From NCBI GenBank assembly GCA_040220455.1, contig JAVJUS010000021.1, forward strand, positions 1-6,037: 6,037 bases of DNA. The letters are read 5' to 3'. How positions within the stretch are numbered: the first letter of the stretch is position 1; each line of letters opens with the position of its first letter. Under the pieces are notes generated by a model. That model was not told the origin of the DNA. It saw only the letters and a program-made list of their open reading frames with translations, and did no database searches. Source of the DNA: JAVJUS01 sp040220455 (GTDB lineage Bacteria; Pseudomonadota; Alphaproteobacteria; DSM-16000; Inquilinaceae). A program made the position numbers and the translations under genes. Shown one piece after another: positions 1 through 5,140 of this stretch.

Positions 1-135
1 CTGGTCGAGCGCTTCTTCAACAAGATCAAGCACTTCAGGGCCATCGCAACGCGCTTCGAAAAGCATGCCGCCAACTATCTCGCTCTCGTAAAACTCGCTG
101 CCGCCCGTATCTGGATGCGGTTTATGAGTCGGTGA
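1..135 (+). CDS. IS5-family transposase, 3' end only
   Basis: The first 44 codons read in frame 1 start LVERFFNKIKHFRAIATRFEK and end at TGA 133-135. This matches the conserved C-terminal part of IS5-family DDE transposases. The Glu at residue 3 of the visible fragment is the expected last acidic residue of the DDE triad, and the Lys six residues further on (residue 10) fits the family E(6)K signature. The Arg that normally precedes the Glu lies left of the window. The gene is cut by the window edge, so its start and first two catalytic Asp residues cannot be judged. The extreme C-terminus reads RFMSR and stop. A +1 shift would give YESVT and stop at 138-140, closer to the ending I recall for relatives, so a one-base loss near 121-124 is possible. 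It is unlikely to serve the neighbouring genes. Confidence 0.85.
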   Translation: MVERFFNKIKHFRAIATRFEKHAANYLALVKLAAARIWMRFMSR

Positions 136-150
136 CCTAGAGTACTAGGC
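1..150 (+). mobile_element. IS5-family insertion sequence, right end (left end outside window)
   Basis: This is inferred from the transposase tail. Just after the stop there is a small inverted pair, CCTAG (136-140) and CTAGG (145-149), which contains the CTAG motif often found at IS5-group target sites. The true right terminal repeat and target duplication cannot be fixed without the left end, so the boundary at about 150 is approximate. Confidence 0.45.
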
Positions 151-205
151 AGGCTGTCCAGCGAGCGATGACAAGCTTCGGGCAGTCTAGAACGGCCGAT
201 GTCGC

Positions 206-237
206 CAAGCCCCGCCTCGTGCGGGGCTTGTGCTTTT
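206..237 (+). terminator. Rho-independent terminator-like hairpin
   Basis: A perfect 10-bp stem, CAAGCCCCGC (206-215) and GCGGGGCTTG (221-230), encloses a CTCGT loop. On the plus strand it is followed by TGCTTTT, a short T-rich tail, so it is best oriented to stop rightward transcripts coming from the IS side. It also lies 20 bp past the pyrE stop. In the pyrE direction the stem is followed by GCGAC with no T tract, so a factor-independent terminator role for pyrE is weaker. It may nevertheless protect the pyrE mRNA 3' end. Confidence 0.65.
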
Positions 238-250
238 CAGACCCCGCGGT

Positions 251-955
251 TCACCCTCGAGTGGCTGTCCCACCCCGCTTCGCCGACCAGTCGTCCGGGT
301 CGATCAGAAAGGCGCGGATGTCGTCGATCTGGTCGGGGGTGAAGGCGCCGGCGCGGTCGATCTCCGCGATCACGTCGTGCCAGGTGGCCAGCGCGTGCAG
401 GGCGACGCCCGCCTTCTCCAGGGATTCGACGCTCTGCGGGAAGATGCCGTAGTGGAAGACGACGAAGCAGTGCTCGACCCGCGCGCCGGCCTCGCGCAGC
501 CCCTCGACGAAGGAGAGCTTGGAGCCGCCGTCGGTCGCCAGGTCTTCGACCAGCAGCACGCGCTGGCCGGGCTTCAGCGCGCCCTCGATCCGGGCGTCGC
601 GGCCGAATCCCTTGGGCTTCTTGCGGATGTAGCACATGGGCAGGCCAAGCCGCTCGGCCAGGAAGGCGGCGTAGGGGATGCCCGCCGTCTCGCCGCCCGC
701 CACCACGTCGAAGGCCTCCGTCCCGCAGGCGCGGGCCAGCCGGTCCTCGGCCATCGCCATCAGCCGGCGCCGGGCCCGCGGAAAGGCGATCAGCCGGCGG
801 ACATCGACATAGACCGGGCTGAGCCGTCCCGAGGTGAAGGTGAACGGCGCGTCCGGCCGGCACAGCACGGCCTCCGTCTCCAGCAGGATGCGCGCGGCCA
901 GCGCGGGATCGGCGGCGGCGGGGTCGGTCGTGGGGGCGGTGGTGGGGTCGGGCAT
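251..955 (-). CDS. pyrE: Orotate phosphoribosyltransferase
   Basis: This 234-aa cytosolic enzyme joins orotate to PRPP to give orotidine 5'-monophosphate, the fifth step of de novo pyrimidine synthesis. Visible motifs are FTSG at residues 40-43 (substrate loop), AGGETAGIP at 86-94, the basic catalytic loop RKKPKGFGR at 111-119 and the type I phosphoribosyltransferase PRPP-binding motif VLLVEDLATDGGSK at 133-146. The TDGGSK version and the C-terminal FHYGIFP and TWHDV segments match the alphaproteobacterial PyrE subtype; family length is about 220-235 aa. The start at 955 was chosen because the upstream in-frame Met (1018) would add a Pro/Ala/Arg-rich, non-conserved 21 residues. Neither start has a clear ribosome binding site, so the N-terminus is the least certain part. 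The gene is divergent from the crotonase gene. Assignment is secure. Confidence 0.95.
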   Translation of the reverse strand: MPDPTTAPTTDPAAADPALAARILLETEAVLCRPDAPFTFTSGRLSPVYVDVRRLIAFPRARRRLMAMAEDRLARACGTEAFDVVAGGETAGIPYAAFLAERLGLPMCYIRKKPKGFGRDARIEGALKPGQRVLLVEDLATDGGSKLSFVEGLREAGARVEHCFVVFHYGIFPQSVESLEKAGVALHALATWHDVIAEIDRAGAFTPDQIDDIRAFLIDPDDWSAKRGGTATRG

Positions 956-1122
956 GGCGGCGGTCCGGGCCGGTGGGGCGGTGGCTCTGCATAGCCCCGG
1001 CGGCGGGCGGCTGTCCATGGCGCGCGGCGGCTTGCCGGGAACGTGCGGAACGGTCAGGATCGCGGCCCGCCGCCGGGGCGAGCCCGGCCGACCGCCGTCA
1101 ACCGAGCCGGGAGCGCCCTCTC
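956..1122. other. Divergent intergenic region pyrE / crotonase
   Basis: A 167-bp, very GC-rich spacer must contain the 5' ends of both divergent transcripts. I could not pick out a convincing -35/-10 pair on either strand. The only sites with support are the crotonase ribosome binding site (CGGGAG, 1108-1113) and a GAAC-N5-GAAC pair at 1039-1051 whose spacing does not fit a LexA box. Confidence 0.5.
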
Positions 1123-1971
1123 ATGACCGACCGCGATCCCGCCGCGCCACCGGCGCCCGAGGCCACCGACCCGAGCGCCGGCCTGGGCGCCGGCGAGCAC
1201 CGGGTGCGCGTCGCCCACGGCGCCGGCGGCGTGGCGACGGTCACCATCGACCGGCCCGAGCGCATGAACGCCCTCGACAAGCCGTCCTGGCCGGCGCTGG
1301 CGCGGGCCTTCAGAACGCTCGACGCCGACGAGGACGTGCGCTGCGTCGTGCTGACCGGCGCCGGCAAGGCCTTCAGCCCCGGCGCCGACGTCTCCGAATT
1401 CGAGGGCGAGCGAGGCGATCCGGACCAGGCCGCCGCCTATGGTCGGCTGATGGAGGAGACCTATGCCGCCATCGCCGAGTGCCGCCATCCGGTCCTGGCG
1501 CGGATCGCCGGGCCGTGCACCGGCGCGGGAATGGTGCTGGCGCTGACCTGCGACTGGCGCATCGCGGGACAGAGCGCGCGCTTCGGCGCGCCGGTCGCGC
1601 GCCTGGGCCTCGCCATGCCCTACCCGGAATTCGCCGCGCTGCACGCCGCCGTCGGCCGGGCCCGAGCGCTCGAGATCGTCTTCGAGGCGCGGATCTTCGA
1701 CGCCGCCGAGGCCGAGGCCAAGGGGCTGGTCAATCGGGTCGTACCGGACCGCAATCTCGACGCCGCGATCGCCGAGGCGGCCGAGCGCGTCGCCGCCGGC
1801 GCGCCGCGGGTGCATCGCTGGCACAAGGCCTTCGCGCGCCGCCTCGGGACCGGGGCGCCGCTGACTGCGGAGGAGGTGCGCGAGAGCTATGCCAGCTTCG
1901 GCACCGAGGACTACCGCGAAGGCTTCCGCGCCTTCCTGGAGAAGCGCCCGCCCGTGTTCCGGGGGCGCTGA
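1123..1971 (+). CDS. Enoyl-CoA hydratase/isomerase (crotonase) family protein lacking the catalytic Glu pair
   Basis: This 282-aa protein has a crotonase fold. After a disordered Pro/Ala-rich start (about 1-24), residues 25-50 give the first strands (ATVTIDRPERMNAL). GKAFSPGADVSEF (81-93) is the first oxyanion-hole segment, IAGPCTGAGMVLALTCDWRIA (128-148) the second, and the tail ASFGTEDYREGFRAFLEKR is the usual crotonase C-terminal helix. Such proteins bind acyl-CoA thioesters and stabilise an enolate. Compared with rat mitochondrial enoyl-CoA hydratase, the two catalytic Glu (144 and 164) align with Val138 (GMVLA) and Val158 (APVAR), so ordinary hydratase activity is doubtful; an isomerase, hydrolase or other CoA reaction is possible. 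The start at 1123 follows CGGGAG with 9-nt spacing. It converges with the LysR gene 12 bp away. The family is certain; substrate and reaction are unknown. Confidence 0.88.
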   Translation: MTDRDPAAPPAPEATDPSAGLGAGEHRVRVAHGAGGVATVTIDRPERMNALDKPSWPALARAFRTLDADEDVRCVVLTGAGKAFSPGADVSEFEGERGDPDQAAAYGRLMEETYAAIAECRHPVLARIAGPCTGAGMVLALTCDWRIAGQSARFGAPVARLGLAMPYPEFAALHAAVGRARALEIVFEARIFDAAEAEAKGLVNRVVPDRNLDAAIAEAAERVAAGAPRVHRWHKAFARRLGTGAPLTAEEVRESYASFGTEDYREGFRAFLEKRPPVFRGR

Positions 1972-1983
1972 CGGCCCCGCCGC

Positions 1984-2892
1984 TCAGGCCCGGTCGAGGG
2001 CCGGGTCGGCGCGCAGGCCGGCGACCAGGTGGTCGACCGCCGCCCGAATCTTGCGCGAGGCGGCGCGGCCTTCGGCATGAACCACATGCACCGGCAGAGG
2101 CGGCGGGGCGAAGGCGTCGAGCACGCGCTCCAGCCGGCCCTCGGCCACCGGCGCGGCGACCTGATAGGACAGCAGCCGCGTCAGCCCGCGCCCCTGCTCT
2201 GCCAGGTCGATCGCGGCGTCGTTGGTGCTGACCGTCAGGCGCGCCGGCACGCTCACCGTCAGGAGCCGGCCGTCGCCGCCGACGAAGCGCCAATCAGGGC
2301 CGGCGCCGGCCGCGGTCGAGGCGACGATCCGGTGATCGGCCAGGTCGCGCGGATCCACCGGCCGGCCCGCCCGGTCCAGATAGCCGGGCGCGCCGACGAC
2401 GACCCGGCGCACCGCGCCGACCCGTACCGCCGTCAGTCCGGAATCCGGCAGGTCGCCGATCCGCACGGCGATGTCGATGCCCTCCTCGACAAGGGCGACC
2501 ATGCGGTCGACGAAGACGGCGTGGCAGGTCACGGCCGGATGCGCCTCGACGAAATCGCCGAGCAGCGGCGCGACGAACAGGCGGCCGAACAGCACCGGCG
2601 CCGTCACCCGGATCTCGCCCCGCGCCGCGCCATGGGCGCCGGCCGCCGCGTCCTCGGCCTCCTGGAGCTCGGCGAGGATGCGGCGCGCGTCGGCGAGGAA
2701 CCGCTCGCCGGCCTCGGTCAGCCGCACCGCCCGGGTCGTGCGCACGAAGAGACGCGTCGCCAGCCGCCGCTCCAGCCCCGCGACCGCGCGGGTGACGGCG
2801 GGCGGTGAGGCCCCGGTCGCCCGCCCGGCCGCGGCGAAACCGCCGGCCTCGGCCACCGCGACGAAGATCTCGAGAGCACGCAGGCGGTCCAT
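1984..2892 (-). CDS. LysR-family transcriptional regulator
   Basis: This 302-aa DNA-binding regulator has the typical LysR length. Residues 1-60 form the winged helix-turn-helix: MDRLRALEIFVAVAEAGGFA, then the recognition-helix region ASPPAVTRAVAGLERRLATRLF and the wing RTTRAVRLTEAGERFL. A linker helix follows to about residue 90, then the periplasmic-binding-protein-like effector domain (about 92-290), which includes EEGIDIAVRIGDLPDSGLTAVRVG. That pattern resembles the CrgA-like branch. The start at 2892 gives the canonical N-terminus; the in-frame Met at 3018 would add 42 unrelated residues read through the palindromic element. A weak GCGGAA is the only candidate ribosome binding site. LysR genes often control the divergently transcribed neighbour, here the flavoprotein/SDR pair, as well as themselves. 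The effector is not predictable. Confidence 0.93.
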   Translation of the reverse strand: MDRLRALEIFVAVAEAGGFAAAGRATGASPPAVTRAVAGLERRLATRLFVRTTRAVRLTEAGERFLADARRILAELQEAEDAAAGAHGAARGEIRVTAPVLFGRLFVAPLLGDFVEAHPAVTCHAVFVDRMVALVEEGIDIAVRIGDLPDSGLTAVRVGAVRRVVVGAPGYLDRAGRPVDPRDLADHRIVASTAAGAGPDWRFVGGDGRLLTVSVPARLTVSTNDAAIDLAEQGRGLTRLLSYQVAAPVAEGRLERVLDAFAPPPLPVHVVHAEGRAASRKIRAAVDHLVAGLRADPALDRA

Positions 2893-2911
2893 TGGATTAT
2901 TCCGCAAATCA

Positions 2912-2930
2912 AAACAGTAAGATCCAGTTT
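2912..2930. promoter_or_regulatory. Candidate LysR operator (interrupted palindrome)
   Basis: A 19-bp interrupted palindrome, AAACAG-N7-CAGTTT read on the plus strand (arms match at 5 of 6 positions), lies 20-38 bp upstream of the LysR start. It sits in the AT-richest part of the window (2891-2990), where promoter elements are expected. LysR regulators commonly bind such dyads near their own divergent promoter. The match is short and could be chance. Confidence 0.25.
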
Positions 2931-3013
2931 GCAGCGGTTCCGTCGTAGATTGGAAGAGAACATTTTCACTCGAACGGCAGTAACGATGAGCTTCGCTTTC
3001 CCTTTCTGACTTC

Positions 3014-3118
3014 GTCATCCCCGCGAAAGCGGGGATCCAGGGGGCCCTGGCACCACCGAACCGGCCGATGCCCGGGCCCGTTCCGAGGCCGATGGATCCC
3101 CGCTTTCGCGGGGATGAC
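3014..3118. repeat. 105-bp palindromic element with perfect 26-bp inverted ends
   Basis: The left arm (3014-3039) and right arm (3093-3118) are exact reverse complements over 26 bp. Each arm also folds on itself: CCCCGC-GAAA-GCGGGG on the left and its complement on the right, giving a 6-bp stem with a GAAA tetraloop in one reading direction. The core contains a nested imperfect stem, GGGCCCTGG (3042-3050) with CCCGGGCCC (3071-3079). Similar GTCATCCCCGC...GCGGGGATCCA palindromes are very common between genes of many proteobacteria. It lies between two divergent genes, so it could affect transcripts from either, but it is more likely a mobile or REP-like repeat than a dedicated operator. Confidence 0.85.
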
Positions 3119-3201
3119 CGAATGTAAGGATCCGAAAGACGGCATCGTGTTCACGCCATGCCCCACTGTCTCGCCCAACCCACCCCAACCCCCCATTCGA
3201 C

Positions 3202-3206
3202 GGAGG
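3202..3206 (+). promoter_or_regulatory. Ribosome binding site of the flavoprotein gene
   Basis: GGAGG sits 5 nt before ATG 3212. It decides the start against the upstream in-frame Met at 3158, whose leader (MPHCLAQPTPTPHSTEAA) is low-complexity and lacks such a site. Confidence 0.75.
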
Positions 3207-3211
3207 CCGCC

Positions 3212-3853
3212 ATGGCGCGGAAATTCGCGGAGATCACCTTCACCCCGGCGGTCAGGGCCGCCCAGGCCCATAACGGAACCCGCGCGGCCAACCGCCGGTT
3301 CGAGGCGGATCCCGACGGCGCGGACAGCGCGGTCGAGGGCGACCGGCTGGGCCCGCGCGAGGCGGCCTTCGTGGCCGCGCGCGACGGCTTCTTCCAGGCG
3401 ACGGTGTCGGAGACGGGCTGGCCCTATGTCCAGTTCCGCGGCGGGCCGGCCGGGTTCCTGAAGGTGCTCGACGACCGGACGCTCGGCTATGCCGATTTCC
3501 GCGGCAATCTCCAGTACATCAGCGTCGGCAATCTCGCCGCCGACGACCGGGTGTCGCTCATCCTGATGGACCAGGCCCGGCGCAAGCGCCTGAAGATCTG
3601 GGCGCGCGCCCGGGTGGTGGATGCCGCCGACGAGCCGGAGCTGGTCGCCCGGCTCGCCGTGCCGGGCTATCCGGCCACGGTCGAGCGCGCGGTGGTGCTG
3701 ACGGTCGAGGCGCTCGACTGGAACTGCCCGCAGCACATCACCCCGCGCTTCACCGAGGCGGAGGTGGCCGAGGCCGTGGCCCCGCTGCGCGCCCGGATCG
3801 CCGAGCTGGAGGACAAGCTGGCCAACGCGCTGGGCTACGCCCCGCCGGGCTGA
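3212..3853 (+). CDS. Pyridoxamine 5'-phosphate oxidase-family (split-barrel, FMN-binding) protein
   Basis: This 213-aa soluble protein carries an N-terminal helical region (about 1-50, ending GPREAAFVAARDGFF) and a split-barrel flavin-binding domain (about 55-170). The domain includes SETGWPYVQFRGGPAGFLKVLDD, LGYADFRGNLQYISVGNL and DDRVSLILMDQARRKRLKIWARARVV. The segment DWNCPQHITPRFT at 169-181 is characteristic of this group of PNPOx-like proteins. The C-terminal APLRARIAELEDKLANAL forms a short amphipathic or coiled-coil helix. Such proteins typically bind FMN (some bind F420 or haem) and carry out redox chemistry; true PdxH activity is not implied, since this group differs from PdxH. The gene is divergent from LysR and 157 bp upstream of the SDR gene in the same direction, so both may be co-transcribed. 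The family call is good; the substrate is unknown. Confidence 0.85.
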   Translation: MARKFAEITFTPAVRAAQAHNGTRAANRRFEADPDGADSAVEGDRLGPREAAFVAARDGFFQATVSETGWPYVQFRGGPAGFLKVLDDRTLGYADFRGNLQYISVGNLAADDRVSLILMDQARRKRLKIWARARVVDAADEPELVARLAVPGYPATVERAVVLTVEALDWNCPQHITPRFTEAEVAEAVAPLRARIAELEDKLANALGYAPPG

Positions 3854-3996
3854 CATCCCGGCCGGGCGCGGGGCCGGATCGTCCGCGCTGGACGAGACGG
3901 CGGTACCGCGGGGCTGGCGCCGCGCGGCGGTTCGTGGCAGGCAGCGGGGAAAGCGCCCGGGGCACCCGGGCCGGACCGCTCCAGCCCAACCGCTCC

Positions 3997-4002
3997 AGGA
4001 GG
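3997..4002 (+). promoter_or_regulatory. Ribosome binding site of the SDR gene
   Basis: A full consensus AGGAGG lies 8 nt before ATG 4011. The 157-bp gap from the upstream flavoprotein gene contains no hairpin with a T tract, so transcription could continue from that gene, though a separate promoter cannot be excluded. Confidence 0.75.
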
Positions 4003-4010
4003 ACCGCGCC

Positions 4011-4778
4011 ATGGCCGAGACCGCATCCGACCCCTTCGACCTGACCGGGCGCACCGCCCTCGTCATCGGCGGCGGCGGCGGGCTGGGCGGCGCCATCGCC
4101 CGGGGCCTCGCGGCGCGCGGCGCCCGGGTCGCGATCTCCGGCCGGCGGCAGGACAGGCTCGACGCCGTGGCGGCGGAGATCGGCGGCGGGGCCGCCGGCT
4201 TCGCCGCCGACGTCACCGACATCGCGGCGATCGCGCCGCTGTTCGAGGCGGTGGAGGCGGCGCAGGGCCCGCTCGATATCCTCGTCAACAGCCAGGGCAC
4301 GACCGACATCAAGCCGGCTATCGAATTCGACGAGGCCGATTACGACCGGGTCGTCGACACCAATCTGAAGAGCGTCTTCTTCTGCTCGACCGAGGCCGGG
4401 CGGCGCATGGCCGGGCGCGGGCAGGGGGCGATCGTCAACATCGCCTCGCTCGCCGCCCATTACGGCTGGGCCAACGCCACGCCCTACGCGATCAGCAAGG
4501 CCGGCGTGGTGGCGCTGACCCAGTCGCTCGCCGCCGAATGGGGCCGGTCGGGCGTGCGCGTCAACGCGATCAGCCCCGGCTTCGTGATGACCGAGATGAA
4601 CAGCGAGCGCATGTCCGACGAGCGCAAGGCCGAGGCCCGCAAGCGCGCCGCCCTCGACCGCTTCGGCGAGGCCGACGAGATGATCGGCGCGGCCGTCTAC
4701 CTCGCGTCGCCGGCCGCCGCCTTCGTCACCGGCGCCGTGCTGCGCGTCGACGGCGGGTTCCTTGCCTCGGGGATCTGA
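4011..4778 (+). CDS. Short-chain dehydrogenase/reductase (SDR), classical type
   Basis: This 255-aa NAD(P)-dependent oxidoreductase has the usual length for classical SDRs. The Rossmann nucleotide-binding loop is IGGGGGLGGAIA at 19-30, in which the usual Thr of TGxxxGxG is Gly. The adenine-pocket Asp is D68 in ADVTD, the LVNSQG strand at 91-96 replaces the usual NNAG, and the catalytic tetrad is N118, S146, Y159 and K163 (YAISK). SPGFVMTEM (188-196) is the cofactor-contacting segment after the active site, and the C-terminus LRVDGGFLASGI is typical. Basic residues after strand 2 (SGRR, 44-46) with no acidic residue suggest NADP(H). The sequence resembles gluconate dehydrogenase or 3-ketoacyl-ACP reductase-like SDRs, but the substrate is undetermined. 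It is probably expressed with the upstream flavoprotein. Confidence 0.93.
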   Translation: MAETASDPFDLTGRTALVIGGGGGLGGAIARGLAARGARVAISGRRQDRLDAVAAEIGGGAAGFAADVTDIAAIAPLFEAVEAAQGPLDILVNSQGTTDIKPAIEFDEADYDRVVDTNLKSVFFCSTEAGRRMAGRGQGAIVNIASLAAHYGWANATPYAISKAGVVALTQSLAAEWGRSGVRVNAISPGFVMTEMNSERMSDERKAEARKRAALDRFGEADEMIGAAVYLASPAAAFVTGAVLRVDGGFLASGI

Positions 4779-4789
4779 GCGGGCCGGAC

Positions 4790-4871
4790 CGTAGGTCGCC
4801 CACGGCCGCGAGGCCGTGCGCGACGGCACGGACGGCGCCGTCGCGCACCGCTTTGCGGTGGGCGACCTACG
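4790..4871. repeat. Cloverleaf (four-way junction) palindromic repeat
   Basis: The ends CGTAGGTCGCC (4790-4800) and GGCGACCTACG (4861-4871) form a perfect 11-bp outer stem. Everything between them is used by three hairpins laid end to end with no unpaired joint. Hairpin 1 is CACGGCC-GCGA-GGCCGTG (4801-4818). Hairpin 2 is CGCGACGGC (4819-4827) with GCCGTCGCG (4837-4845). Hairpin 3 is CACCGC-TTT-GCGGTG (4846-4860). The CAC/GTG junction bases can pair in more than one way, so the outer stem can extend to 14 bp and hairpin 2 to 12 bp. It starts 11 bp after the SDR stop, so it would sit in that mRNA's 3' end. There is no T tract, so it is not a classical terminator; a REP-like extragenic repeat is most likely. 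Confidence 0.85.
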
Positions 4872-4880
4872 AAGCGGCAC

Positions 4881-5050
4881 TTTCCTTCGCCGTCATCCCG
4901 GGCGTTAGGCGAGCCCACGCCCTGAAGGGGCGTGGGTGGCGAGGCTTGCGACCCGGGATCCATGCTCCCGGGGCCGTCCGGGCGCGGGAGCCGGGGCCAC
5001 CGAGATCCCGGCTCTCCGCTTCGCTCCGGCCGGGATGACGGAGAAGGAAG
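4881..5050. repeat. Multi-stem palindromic element with GTCATCCC ends
   Basis: The outer arms 4881-4901 and 5030-5050 are inverted copies with only two or so mismatches; the core CCGTCATCCCGG (4890-4901) and CCGGGATGACGG (5030-5041) is perfect. Internally there are three stem-loops in a row. The first pairs ATCCCGGG 4895-4902 with 4952-4959 and has a nested perfect 9-bp hairpin CCCACGCCC/GGGCGTGGG (4914-4922, 4928-4936). The second pairs CTCCCG 4965-4970 with CGGGAG 4985-4990. The third pairs ATCCCGGC 5005-5012 with GCCGGGAT 5029-5036. It shares the GTCATCCC and GGGATCCA words with the element at 3014-3118. It encodes nothing convincing and is probably a dispersed extragenic repeat. Confidence 0.75.
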
Positions 5051-5071
5051 AGGCTCCGGCCGGGATGACGG
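5023..5071. repeat. Direct duplication of the element's right end
   Basis: A 19-bp sequence, GCTCCGGCCGGGATGACGG, occurs at 5023-5041 and again at 5053-5071, a 30-bp period. Both copies are followed by closely similar GAGAAGGA / GGAGAAGGG text. It looks like a local tandem duplication of the right arm of the multi-stem element. Confidence 0.85.
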
Positions 5072-5110
5072 GAGAAGGGAGCGTGTCCGGGGTCGACCGC
5101 CTTTACGTCC

Positions 5111-5140
5111 TTGACTCCGGGGCCGCAGAATAGAACAAAT
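5111..5140 (+). promoter_or_regulatory. Candidate imuA promoter
   Basis: TTGACT (5111-5116) is a good -35 match. With 17-18 bp spacing the -10 would fall at about 5134-5140 (AACAAA or ACAAAT), a poor match but in the only A/T-rich patch here and inside the LexA box. LexA bound at the box would therefore cover the -10 region. The placement is tentative. Confidence 0.35.

Noticed and set aside
1016..1018. Upstream pyrE start codon giving 255 aa
   Set aside because: The extra 21 residues are Pro/Ala/Arg-rich, unlike known PyrE N-termini, and no ribosome binding site supports it.
1039..1051. GAAC...GAAC pair upstream of pyrE and the crotonase gene, LexA-box-like
   Set aside because: The spacing is five bases (GTGCG), not seven, and neither gene is a usual SOS gene.
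834..2231. 465-aa plus-strand open frame
   Set aside because: It overlaps the crotonase, LysR and pyrE genes in another frame, is extremely Arg/Ala/Gly/Pro-rich and shows no domain; it is a product of high GC.
2966..4312. 448-aa minus-strand open frame
   Set aside because: It runs antisense through the flavoprotein and SDR genes and through the palindrome, whose translation gives the familiar spurious VIPAKAGIH / DPRFRGDDE text.
4790..4871. tRNA or tRNA-like gene
   Set aside because: The cloverleaf shape is tempting, but the outer stem is 11 bp or more, there is no GTTCGA-type T loop, no anticodon loop of seven bases and no CCA end.
4914..4936. Rho-independent terminator for the SDR gene
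   Set aside because: The 9-bp GC stem has no following T tract and sits inside a larger repeat element.
5023..5071. Start of a CRISPR array
   Set aside because: There are only two repeats with an 11-bp gap, and the repeated sequence is the arm of an adjacent palindrome.
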